Source: Candidatus Falkowiibacteriota bacterium | Lineage (GTDB): Bacteria > Patescibacteria > ABY1 > BM507 > UBA12075 | Assembly: GCA_030636285.1 (NCBI GenBank) | Contig: DAOVXE010000036.1 | Location: 1-7,383 of the forward strand | Reading direction: 5' to 3' | Length of the DNA: 7,383 nt | In this document: one piece after another, positions 1 to 5,421 of the stretch | Layout: each line of letters begins with the position of its first letter | Position numbering within the stretch: position 1 is the stretch's first letter | The notes under the pieces: model-generated | The model's database searches: none | The model's input: the letters and a program-made list of their open reading frames with translations, nothing else | What the model was told of the DNA's origin: nothing | Position numbers and translations under genes: made by a program

Positions 1-1
1 T

Positions 2-454
2 AAGTCCGGCAAGTACCACATTGCGGATATTAATGACATCCGCAATGACGGCCCGCATAGGCTGATATCAGTTTATCTGTCAAGTGAAACTGATTCAGAA
101 TATTATGAAATCGGTTGGGTGCGTATTAATAATCCGGATAAAACCGAAATCATCGCAAAATCTAATTTTGTTTTGGATAGCCAAACCAGCACAACGGAAA
201 CAGAGGAGAAAACAAAAGTTTACCATCGTGGAAAACATGAATTACCGCCCTTGAAAGCGGGGGAAATGTTTGATTATTGGTTTACGTTTCCTGAGGGAGT
301 ACTAATTGATTTAGACTCCAAAGATTATAAATTTAATATAATCTATCCAGACGGAGACATAAAATCGGCATGGCTCTTAAAAACACTGCCAAATAAATAT
401 AAATTTAAACTAAAGGCAGTAACTGATCAAAAAATAACCTTAACAGTTAAATAA
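2..454 (+). CDS. Secreted/envelope-type protein of unknown function, 5' end outside window
   Basis: The frame is open from the first complete codon of the window, so this is the 3' part (150 residues) of a longer gene; the GTG at 119 is internal and not a credible start because coding sequence continues upstream of it. I do not recognise the family. A Thr/Glu-rich linker (about residues 58-70 of the visible part) precedes a compact domain starting near the YHRG motif, with LKAG, a Trp and FPEG, and ending in 50 residues identical to the end of the gene at 661-1668. The alternating hydrophobic/charged pattern suggests a beta-rich fold. That sister gene has a signal peptide, so export of this protein is inferred, not seen. 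An intrinsic terminator follows 10 bases after the stop. No catalytic motif is visible. Confidence 0.75.
   Translation, partial: KSGKYHIADINDIRNDGPHRLISVYLSSETDSEYYEIGWVRINNPDKTEIIAKSNFVLDSQTSTTETEEKTKVYHRGKHELPPLKAGEMFDYWFTFPEGVLIDLDSKDYKFNIIYPDGDIKSAWLLKTLPNKYKFKLKAVTDQKITLTVK
302..454 (+). repeat. Copy 1 of the shared C-terminal coding module
   Basis: This 153-base segment matches 1516-1668 at 143 positions. It encodes 50 residues (LIDLDSK to ITLTVK) that are identical in the two proteins. By eye there are ten differences, all transitions: nine are synonymous and the tenth changes the stop TAA to TAG. Upstream of it the two proteins remain recognisably related (RG, HE, LKAG, W, FP, G conserved) but fall to roughly 45 percent identity. 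Confidence 0.95.
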
Positions 455-464
455 GTACTTAATC

Positions 465-501
465 AAAAGGGGAGAGCAAATCAACTCTCCCCCCTTTTTT
501 T
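465..501 (+). terminator. Rho-independent terminator after the first gene
   Basis: An 8-base-pair GC-rich stem (GGGGAGAG at 469-476 with CTCTCCCC at 485-492) encloses an 8-base loop and is followed by CC and seven T residues. The A run at 465-468 can pair into the T tract. It isolates the first gene from the promoter at 546. Confidence 0.9.
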
Positions 502-545
502 GTTTATAAATTTTTGCTAATTTTGCTAATATTTAATAATAAAAC

Positions 546-574
546 TTGACAATAGTAAATAAAAATGCTAGTAT
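546..574 (+). promoter_or_regulatory. Sigma-70-type promoter with extended -10 for the gene at 661
   Basis: A perfect -35 TTGACA (546-551), a 17-base spacer and a -10 TAGTAT (569-574) preceded by TGC form an extended -10 element. Transcription would start near 581, giving an A/T-rich leader of about 80 bases with a strong Shine-Dalgarno sequence (AGGAGGT, 648-654) just before the start codon. Confidence 0.75.
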
Positions 575-660
575 ATTTGTAATATTTAAACGACCTTTTT
601 AAACTAAATATCAACTAAACATAAAAAAATCAAAATATCTAAATACGAGGAGGTAACACC

Positions 661-1668
661 ATGAAATTTACCACGCATAAATTGGCAATCATTTTAGTAA
701 TCATGATTTTTCTCACTCCTTCCGCGCACGCGTTATTCTCTGACCGGGTTGACAAGGCCAACGATGCCATAACTAATGGCAACAAACCAATGGCAGAACA
801 ATATCTTGTCCAGGTCAGGGATGACCATACAGCTTCTGATAAAGAATATTACAAAGCAGGGCTAGCCTACGAAAGCCTGCGCAACTACAACGACGCGTAT
901 GTATGTTTTAGAAAAATTAAAGATTATACATACCGCAAAAAGGTAGTTTCTCACTACCAGATACCAGGCGATCGGGCAATGGAAAATCGTAATTTTGGAC
1001 AAGCCTTTCTCTACTATAAAAGGCTGGCCGAGATTGACAGGCTCCGGGGTCTGGAGACTGTTAAAATTCTTTTTGAGGAAGGACGCGACCGTTGGCTGGT
1101 TAATAGGGCCGCTCCTCGCGATATCTGGCGTATTGCCTATAAATTGGAGAAGTTTATTCTCCAAAAAAATATTACCCTTACAGGTGATAAAATCGCTGGA
1201 TATTACTATAAAGAATTTATGAACACGGACGAGCCGTGTTATGACTGTTACGAATTGAGCCTTGAATTCTCTCCCAAATATTTGAAGAAAATAAAAGAAG
1301 CACTTTCTTTTCTTTATAACTCTGAGGGAATTCCAGAGTGTCATAAAACTGATTTGCGAAATCGGTTGGCCAAGCTGGCAAAAGATAAAGCAGAGCTAGA
1401 TAAGCTCGCACCGCTCCCACCTCCTGATTATATTATGTATAAACGTGGCCCACACGAAATCAATCTCAAGGCCGGACAGATTACAAAGCTCTGGCTTATA
1501 TTTCCAAGCGGAGCATTAATTGATTTAGATTCTAAAGATTATAAATTTAATATAATCTATCCAGACGGAGACATAAAATCGGCATGGCTTTTAAAAACAC
1601 TGCCAAATAAATACAAATTTAAACTAAAGGCAGTGACTGACCAAAAAATAACTCTAACAGTTAAATAG
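661..1668 (+). CDS. Secreted TPR-like protein with the shared C-terminal module
   Basis: A 335-residue protein of unknown function. The start is set by AGGAGGT six bases upstream. Residues 1-24 form a typical signal peptide (KLAIILVIMIFLT core, cleavage after SAHA), so it should be exported. Residues about 28-245 are helical with repeating patterns such as DKEYYKAGLAYESLRNY and GQAFLYYKRLAEIDRL, which resemble tetratricopeptide or Sel1-type repeats and suggest a protein-binding scaffold. A Pro-rich linker (PLPPP, 251-255) leads to a beta-like C-terminal domain (about 259-335) whose last 50 residues equal those of the preceding gene. C193 and C196 are close together, with C227 further on; a disulfide is possible after export. 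It has its own promoter and terminator, so it is a single-gene unit. Its place before a pilin-like gene may hint at a role in an envelope or pilus apparatus, which is an inference only. Confidence 0.85.
   Translation: MKFTTHKLAIILVIMIFLTPSAHALFSDRVDKANDAITNGNKPMAEQYLVQVRDDHTASDKEYYKAGLAYESLRNYNDAYVCFRKIKDYTYRKKVVSHYQIPGDRAMENRNFGQAFLYYKRLAEIDRLRGLETVKILFEEGRDRWLVNRAAPRDIWRIAYKLEKFILQKNITLTGDKIAGYYYKEFMNTDEPCYDCYELSLEFSPKYLKKIKEALSFLYNSEGIPECHKTDLRNRLAKLAKDKAELDKLAPLPPPDYIMYKRGPHEINLKAGQITKLWLIFPSGALIDLDSKDYKFNIIYPDGDIKSAWLLKTLPNKYKFKLKAVTDQKITLTVK
1516..1668 (+). repeat. Copy 2 of the shared C-terminal coding module
   Basis: Partner of 302-454 at an offset of 1214 bases, same orientation and reading frame. 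It encodes residues 286-335 of the TPR-like protein. The sense-codon differences from copy 1 fall only at synonymous positions, so the amino-acid sequence has been held fixed. Confidence 0.95.
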
Positions 1669-1683
1669 CCTAATCTAAGTGAT

Positions 1684-1716
1684 GGGGGAGGAAATCTATA
1701 GCCTCCCCCCTTTTTT
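1684..1716 (+). terminator. Rho-independent terminator after the TPR-like gene
   Basis: The stem GGGGGAGG (1684-1691) pairs with CCTCCCCC (1702-1709) around a 10-base loop, followed by C and six T residues. It resembles the terminator at 465-501 in stem and tail, so the ancestral duplication of the two genes may have included the terminator. Confidence 0.9.
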
Positions 1717-1785
1717 ATTTTATAAAAATATGCTTTAATAATATTAATAGTATTATTTGTTAACTTTACAATTAATTATAAGACA

Positions 1786-2160
1786 ATGAGGATAATAATA
1801 ATAATTACAATTCTTATTATATTGATACCAACTTTTTGTTTTGCCCTAGGCACAACATGTCCCGAGGGGCAAGTTTGTCTTGACAACCCCCTTACCGGCA
1901 AACCTGGCGCGTCGGATGTTAATGAGCTTATTGGTAAAGGAATAAACACGATTTTGGGGCTGGTCGGATCCATTGCTTTAATAATGTTCATCTACGGCGG
2001 TTTTGTCTGGATGACCGCGGCCGGTAATAAAGAGTCTGTCACCAAAGGCAAAGATATAATAGTCTGGAGCGTAATGGGCCTGGCCGTTATATTCCTGGCT
2101 TACGCGGTGGTTAATTTTATTTTGGGCGATGTGATCGGAGGGATGGGGGCGAGTGGGTAG
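1786..2160 (+). CDS. TrbC/VirB2-type pilin-like membrane protein
   Basis: A 124-residue protein. Residues 1-20 form a very hydrophobic, Ile-rich signal peptide (cleavage likely after FCFA). A short exported segment with two cysteines (C25, C31) follows. Two membrane helices come next, about 53-78 (GLVGSIALIMFIYGGFVWM) and 91-113 (IIVWSVMGLAVIFLAYAVV), joined by a short polar loop GNKESVTKGKD. This signal-plus-hairpin layout is that of TrbC/VirB2-like type IV secretion pilins, which are common and often present in several copies in CPR genomes. The likely role is a structural subunit or small membrane part of a pilus or DNA-uptake/secretion machine; no other type IV secretion gene is in view. 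No clear Shine-Dalgarno or promoter is visible. Its 3' end recurs as fragments at 2731-2766 and 5056-5145. Confidence 0.8.
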   Translation: MRIIIIITILIILIPTFCFALGTTCPEGQVCLDNPLTGKPGASDVNELIGKGINTILGLVGSIALIMFIYGGFVWMTAAGNKESVTKGKDIIVWSVMGLAVIFLAYAVVNFILGDVIGGMGASG

Positions 2161-2183
2161 TAAAAAGTTAATGTTTGTTTGTT

Positions 2184-2212
2184 TTGACTGGCAAAATAAT
2201 CTGTGATAAGTT
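2184..2212 (+). promoter_or_regulatory. Possible promoter for the RelE-type toxin-antitoxin pair
   Basis: TTGACT (2184-2189) is followed after 17 bases by TAAGTT (2207-2212), which is preceded by TGA as in an extended -10. The -10 match is weak. Its position favours a start of the antitoxin at 2247 or 2256 rather than further upstream. Confidence 0.4.
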
Positions 2213-2246
2213 ATTTATAACAATTATTAATTCCATTATTAAAAAT

Positions 2247-2447
2247 ATGGCTTCAATGAATATACAAATTAAAAATGATTCAAAAACTCGCAAAATGGTT
2301 ATTGAAATGAACGCTGATAAATTTGAAAAAATGGCGGCGAATTTTGGCTTCTTCAGCAATGATTTTTATAAAAGCGTAGAAAAGGCGGAAAAAGATTATA
2401 AAACCGGAAAAACACGAAAAATAAAATCATTATCTTTCCTAAAATAA
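2247..2447 (+). CDS. Antitoxin of a RelE/ParE-type toxin-antitoxin pair
   Basis: A 66-residue protein if it starts at the ATG at 2247; the ATG at 2256 (MNIQIKND) is equally possible, and neither has a clear Shine-Dalgarno. The frame stays open up to an ATG at 2175, but that start lies before the candidate promoter and would add an unconserved-looking hydrophobic stretch. Residues about 15-32 (RKMVIEMNADKFEKMA) resemble the DNA-binding and dimer part of small antitoxins. The C-terminus KAEKDYKTGKTRKIKSL is typical of the toxin-wrapping tail of RelB/Phd-like antitoxins. The toxin starts three bases after its stop, so the two are co-translated. Expected role: neutralise the toxin and repress the operon. 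Confidence 0.7.
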   Translation: MASMNIQIKNDSKTRKMVIEMNADKFEKMAANFGFFSNDFYKSVEKAEKDYKTGKTRKIKSLSFLK

Positions 2448-2450
2448 CAC

Positions 2451-2720
2451 ATGCAAATTATTGTTACAGAAGAGTTTGAAAAAAGATACAAGTGCCTGCC
2501 AAAACAAATTCAGAAAAAAGCGGAAAAACAGGAAAAATTCTTTAGAAAAAATCCATATTACCCGTCTCTGCACACAGAAAAACTAGAGCCGAAAGGCAAA
2601 CAAGTATGGAGTTTTCGCATAGACAAATCTTATAGAATAATTTTTCGTTTTTTGGACAGCAATACCGCATTGTTTCTGACAGTCGGTCCGCATGATTGGA
2701 TTTATAAAATAAAATTTTAG
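2451..2720 (+). CDS. RelE/ParE superfamily toxin
   Basis: An 89-residue protein with the full-length pattern of small RelE-type toxins: an N-terminal strand (MQIIVTEEFEKRY), a helix pair rich in Lys (LPKQIQKKAEKQEKFF), NPYYPSLHTEKL, then the signature strands WSFRIDKSYRIIFRF and TALFLTVGPHDWIYKI. R57, R62 and R66 on the central strands and H81-D82 near the C-terminus are at positions usual for the family. Members cut mRNA at the ribosome (RelE) or inhibit gyrase (ParE); the C-terminal GxHD...Y pattern leans towards the RelE/YoeB-like side, but the target is not decided by sequence alone. It forms a two-gene operon with the preceding antitoxin. A broken pilin 3' end begins 10 bases downstream. 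Confidence 0.85.
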   Translation: MQIIVTEEFEKRYKCLPKQIQKKAEKQEKFFRKNPYYPSLHTEKLEPKGKQVWSFRIDKSYRIIFRFLDSNTALFLTVGPHDWIYKIKF

Positions 2721-2730
2721 CTTACTCCGG

Positions 2731-2766
2731 GCAGATGTAATCGGAGGCATGGGCGTGGGTACGTAG
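2731..2766 (+). pseudogene. 3'-end remnant of a pilin-like gene (first fragment)
   Basis: Read in frame, this encodes ADVIGGMGVGT and a TAG stop, matching the end of the intact pilin (GDVIGGMGASG). Nothing upstream of 2731 aligns with the pilin. The match continues past the stop codon into the second fragment's flank (to 2783), so it is closer to the fragment at 5110-5162 than to the intact gene. Confidence 0.75.
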
Positions 2767-2783
2767 ATCAATAAAGTATCAAT
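2731..2783 (+). repeat. 53-base direct repeat flanking the enzyme operon, left copy
   Basis: Matches 5110-5162 at 48 of 53 positions in the same orientation. It covers the last pilin codons, the TAG stop and 17 bases of following non-coding DNA (ATCAATAAAGTATCAAT). The two copies bracket the CYTH-HAD-CX3CX2C gene set. Confidence 0.85.
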
Positions 2784-2832
2784 ATAAAATTAAACTATAA
2801 ACTGTTCCTTATTAACGAGGAGGATATAGAAT

Positions 2833-3447
2833 ATGCCAAACAATTTTGTAGAAAAAAATATCGAGGTAGAAGTCAGGGCTTTAGTTAAAACCATGACCGT
2901 TCTGCAGGACAAACTTATTTCAGAAAGCGGAAAATACCACGGCGAATATTGCCTTCATGACATTTATTTCTGCCGCAAGGATTGCGCCCGGCTAGAAGAG
3001 GTGGAAATGAACGAAATAAATTCTTATGGTCTTAGGTTGAGAAAATCCAAGGACTACGATGGAAAAAAAGAAACATTACTTAACAGTAAAACTATAACAA
3101 GAAAAGGAGACCATAACGCCTGGGAAGAACATGAGGTAATGGTAAGTGATTTTATGGAAACTGCAAAAATTCTTATGCTCACTGAATTTAAACCGTTTTT
3201 TGAACTAAAAAAAACCAGACACCATTATACATTGGACAGCTTGGACATATTTATTGAGGATATAAAAGATTTTGGCTGCTGCGTTGAAGTGGAAAAAATG
3301 ACAACTCCAGGGAAGGAAGATGAAGCAAAGAATCAGATTTTCAAGTTATTAGGTAAATTGGGAATAGAAAAAAAGAGTATCGTTCCCAAAAGTGTTACCA
3401 ACTTAATCATGAAAGAACGAGCTTTTAAAAAAACAGTTGTCATATAA
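2833..3447 (+). CDS. CYTH-domain (class IV adenylate cyclase / triphosphatase-like) protein
   Basis: A 204-residue protein spanning a complete CYTH fold. The start is fixed by GAGGAGG (2817-2823). Family marks in order: EVEVR (E11, E13, R15) corresponding to the ExExK metal/phosphate motif with Arg for Lys; DIYF (43-46); LRLRKS (67-72) for phosphate contacts; TRK (89-91); EHEV (99-102); KKTRHHY (126-132); LDIFIEDIKDFG (137-148); and VEVEK (151-155) with the two acidic metal ligands. CYTH enzymes hydrolyse or cyclise triphosphate compounds (ATP to cAMP, thiamine triphosphate, inorganic tripolyphosphate, RNA 5' ends) using divalent metal in a tunnel. Which substrate applies is not visible. It is cytosolic (no signal peptide). 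It is first in an operon, with the HAD gene starting three bases after its stop. Confidence 0.85.
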   Translation: MPNNFVEKNIEVEVRALVKTMTVLQDKLISESGKYHGEYCLHDIYFCRKDCARLEEVEMNEINSYGLRLRKSKDYDGKKETLLNSKTITRKGDHNAWEEHEVMVSDFMETAKILMLTEFKPFFELKKTRHHYTLDSLDIFIEDIKDFGCCVEVEKMTTPGKEDEAKNQIFKLLGKLGIEKKSIVPKSVTNLIMKERAFKKTVVI

Positions 3448-3450
3448 AAT

Positions 3451-3930
3451 ATGAAAACTAAAATCGGGATAGATATTAATGGGGTGTTGGCGAATAATAA
3501 ACTTCCGCATATCAATACACGTGATTATTCTATATTTTCCGTTATGGAAAATGCTATAAATGTTGTAAAAAAACTTGTTAAACATTATGGTGCGGAGAAT
3601 ATTTATATTATTTCTCGCGTGCAATCACATCAGCTATCATTTATCACAGGCATTTGGATGGAAACTCATAATTTTTTACAAAAAACAAATATTTCTCTTG
3701 ATAATGTTAAAATTTGCACAAGATTGAAAGATAAAGCAATAATTGCTGAAAAATTAAATATAACTCATTTCATTGATGACCGTCCAGAGGTGCTGAGTTA
3801 TTTTTCAAAAAATACAATTCTCATAGCATACCAACCTAAAAAAAATGAAATGAAAAAATATCCTAATGTTGCATCTCGAGCTGTAGTAGTTAATTCTTGG
3901 AATGAGATTGTTAACTACCTAAAAATATAG
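3451..3930 (+). CDS. HAD-superfamily phosphatase/5'-nucleotidase-like protein
   Basis: A 159-residue protein with HAD landmarks: motif I IGIDINGVL (D8 as nucleophile), motif II YIISR (S55), a Lys near 93-95 (RLKDK) as motif III, and motif IV FIDDRPEV (D109, D110) for Mg2+. The short, cap-poor layout and the DDRPE signature resemble the 5'(3')-deoxyribonucleotidase (NT5C)-like branch of small HAD proteins. The second motif I acid, normally Asp two residues after the nucleophile, is Asn (N10), which would weaken phosphatase acid/base catalysis; the protein may be altered or inactive as a phosphatase. It starts three bases after the CYTH gene, with no separate Shine-Dalgarno, so translational coupling is likely. 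Its base composition is noticeably more AT-rich than the CYTH and pilin genes. Confidence 0.75.
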   Translation: MKTKIGIDINGVLANNKLPHINTRDYSIFSVMENAINVVKKLVKHYGAENIYIISRVQSHQLSFITGIWMETHNFLQKTNISLDNVKICTRLKDKAIIAEKLNITHFIDDRPEVLSYFSKNTILIAYQPKKNEMKKYPNVASRAVVVNSWNEIVNYLKI

Positions 3931-3972
3931 CTAATTAAAATAAAATAATCAAAGCCAAAGGAGGGTAATAAA

Positions 3973-4935
3973 ATGTCTGAAATGATAGAAATTAAGCGCA
4001 ACTGTGATAATTTGAACAAAGATAAATTACGAACATTTTTAAGGGGCATGCCAGTGTCTATTAATAATTTGTATGGTGATCCTTTCATTCCGGCGCAGAT
4101 AGAAGATACTTTTTACAAATTATCAAAGTTAAGAAAAGCAGAGCATAAAGGTCCTATATCTATTATTACTAAATTTAATTTTAGTGATGAAATAATAGAA
4201 AGACTGTCTGAGTATCAAAATATAAAAAATCTTATATTTTTCTACTCATTGACCGGGTTTAACGAAGGCGGAGTGCCTTTCCAGCAAAGAATTAAAGCAT
4301 ATATGTGCTTAGCGGAAGTAATGCCAAATGTTGTTCTTTTATTCCGTCCCATCATTGCCGGCAAAAATGATAATCCAGAGATTATACGGCAAATGATAGA
4401 GACATGCAAAGAGTCAACAACTCCTCTGGTTTATACTTCCTTATATACAAGAGAGTTCGGCAAAGTAAAAAAATGTTTGAATGCAGGAGTTGAAGAATTA
4501 ATTATTGAGCAGGCCACTAAACAAGGCGTAAAAATTTTTCCGAAATCCGCTTGTGCCACCAAGAATATTCTCGGTCTTGATATTTGTTATGCTCATGTAA
4601 AACAAAAGCCACGGAACCTGGACTTACTGGAGGTTTTTTACTCATTTAAGATAGAGGACGGCATGGTAATTTTGCAGTCAGGTACACACGGAGATTATAA
4701 TTTTGTAAGATTTATTACTCACTCTAACCCTGGAGTAATAAACGAGAAGAAAGAACGTTTTTTATCATTTACATCTTTTCCTATCTTAGTTTCCTCCAGT
4801 TGGTTTAGCTGGGCTAAAATAACTCCCTGCGAAATTAACTGCGATTACTGCCTGATTGATATTTATCCTGAAAGCATAAAGCCTGAAAAAATAGGCTGTG
4901 ATCCAGCGCATATTTTAAAGCTAATTGGTTATTAG
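3973..4935 (+). CDS. Radical-SAM-like protein with C-terminal CX3CX2C (possibly circularly permuted)
   Basis: A 320-residue cytosolic protein; the start is supported by GGAGGG (3960-3965) seven bases before the ATG. The N-terminal two thirds read like a barrel of alternating strands and helices: VSINNLYGDPFIP (28-40) recalls the GGEP-type second strand of radical-SAM enzymes, ISIITKF (62-68) the third strand, IKNLIFFYSLTG (84-95) the fourth, and VVLLFRPIIAGKND (120-133) a later one. The expected N-terminal cluster motif is absent. Instead a canonical CX3CX2C with an aromatic residue before the third Cys, C286-EIN-C290-DY-C293, sits near the C-terminus. Radical-SAM enzymes bind a [4Fe-4S] cluster through this motif and cleave S-adenosylmethionine. 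C194 and C205 could be further metal or thiol sites. The alternative is a TIM-barrel protein with an unrelated zinc or iron-sulfur site. It lies 42 bases after the HAD gene, same strand, and is followed by a terminator. Confidence 0.6.
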   Translation: MSEMIEIKRNCDNLNKDKLRTFLRGMPVSINNLYGDPFIPAQIEDTFYKLSKLRKAEHKGPISIITKFNFSDEIIERLSEYQNIKNLIFFYSLTGFNEGGVPFQQRIKAYMCLAEVMPNVVLLFRPIIAGKNDNPEIIRQMIETCKESTTPLVYTSLYTREFGKVKKCLNAGVEELIIEQATKQGVKIFPKSACATKNILGLDICYAHVKQKPRNLDLLEVFYSFKIEDGMVILQSGTHGDYNFVRFITHSNPGVINEKKERFLSFTSFPILVSSSWFSWAKITPCEINCDYCLIDIYPESIKPEKIGCDPAHILKLIGY

Positions 4936-4980
4936 TTGAAATTGATTCAGATGTTACAGCTTCTTTTTTCCAACATTTCC

Positions 4981-5023
4981 CCGTGTCGAAACGTTTAATC
5001 GAACAATTCGGCACGGTTTTTTT
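4981..5023 (+). terminator. Rho-independent terminator of the CYTH-HAD-CX3CX2C operon
   Basis: A 10-base-pair stem (CCGTGTCGAA 4981-4990 with TTCGGCACGG 5007-5016, one G-U pair) encloses a 16-base loop and is followed by seven T residues. It lies 45 bases after the stop of the third gene. Confidence 0.85.
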
Positions 5024-5055
5024 ATTTCTAAAAATCCACCTGATACGGTTGTCTA

Positions 5056-5145
5056 GTATAGGGTCTAGCCGTTATATTCCTGGCTTACGCGGTGGTTAAT
5101 TTTATTTTGGCAGATGTAATTGGAGGGATGGGCGGGGGCACGTAG
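5056..5145 (+). pseudogene. 3'-end remnant of a pilin-like gene (second fragment)
   Basis: Aligned with the intact pilin, this reads V-stop-GLAVIFLAYAVVNFILADVIGGMGGGT and a TAG stop: the last membrane helix and the tail. The codon matching Met97 of the pilin is TAG, and upstream of 5056 the match is lost, so it cannot be a functional gene. A stretch of 43 bases (5068-5110) is identical to 2083-2125 of the intact gene, so the copies are related at DNA level and not only by convergence. Confidence 0.9.
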
Positions 5146-5162
5146 ATCAATAAAATATCAAT
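5110..5162 (+). repeat. 53-base direct repeat flanking the enzyme operon, right copy
   Basis: Right partner of 2731-2783 (five mismatches), covering the final pilin codons, stop and ATCAATAAAATATCAAT. The intact pilin gene at 1786-2160 lacks the post-stop part of this repeat. Confidence 0.85.
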
Positions 5163-5172
5163 TTTTGCATAT

Positions 5173-5207
5173 AAAAAAGGAGAATGTTAAAACATTCTCC
5201 TTTTTTT
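5173..5207. terminator. Bidirectional terminator between converging units
   Basis: A strong hairpin, GGAGAATG (5179-5186) with CATTCTCC (5193-5200), is flanked by six A residues before and seven T residues after, so it can stop transcription from both sides. It separates the rightward pilin remnant and operon from the leftward acetyltransferase unit. Confidence 0.85.
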
Positions 5208-5387
5208 AATTGTTTCAATATTGTTTGAATTATCAACAACAATTGCTTTGACCTCAGTAATAAAATTTGTGACTTCTAATCTACTAAAAATATTACAACC
5301 TGATTTGTACAGCAAAGCCGTTAATAGTGAATTTTTGTCCTCCCGGTGATTTATTTGTGTTACTGTTGATTATATTTGCTTGTTGGT
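5208..5387. other. Gene-poor spacer downstream of the acetyltransferase
   Basis: AT-rich DNA with no recognisable gene apart from the minus-strand micro-ORF that enters it (5293-5421). No RNA gene or array is seen. Confidence 0.5.
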
Positions 5388-5421
5388 TTATTGCTTGGTT
5401 ATATTTTTCTTCATCGGACAT
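5293..5421 (-). CDS. Possible micro-ORF overlapping the acetyltransferase 3' end
   Basis: A 42-residue frame, starting MSDEEKYNQAINQQ and ending KSPGGQKFTINGFAVQIRL. Its ATG lies inside the last codons of the acetyltransferase in another frame, an overlap of 34 bases that would permit coupling. The N-terminal half is polar (Asn/Gln-rich) and the C-terminal half looks like a beta hairpin (QKFTINGFAVQIRL). No Shine-Dalgarno is seen and I recognise no family. It could be a small accessory protein, the tail of a decayed gene, or chance. Confidence 0.3.
   Translation of the reverse strand: MSDEEKYNQAINQQANIINSNTNKSPGGQKFTINGFAVQIRL

Noticed and set aside
862..1344. Long open frame on the minus strand inside the TPR-like gene
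   Set aside because: It is antisense to a gene with promoter, Shine-Dalgarno, signal peptide and terminator; the translation shows no family pattern.
1777..1782. TATAAG as a -10 box for the pilin gene
   Set aside because: It is only three bases before the ATG, so the transcript would start inside the start codon, and there is no -35 at the right distance.
2175..2246. Longer N-terminus for the RelE-type antitoxin starting at the ATG at 2175
   Set aside because: It lies upstream of the candidate promoter boxes, adds a hydrophobic stretch not usual for such antitoxins, and has no Shine-Dalgarno.
2783..2801. TATAAA motifs as a promoter for the CYTH operon
   Set aside because: No -35-like sequence at 16-18 bases; such motifs are common by chance in AT-rich DNA.
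5187..5357. Minus-strand open frame of about 55 codons after the acetyltransferase
   Set aside because: It has no good start codon and runs into the bidirectional terminator; more likely chance.
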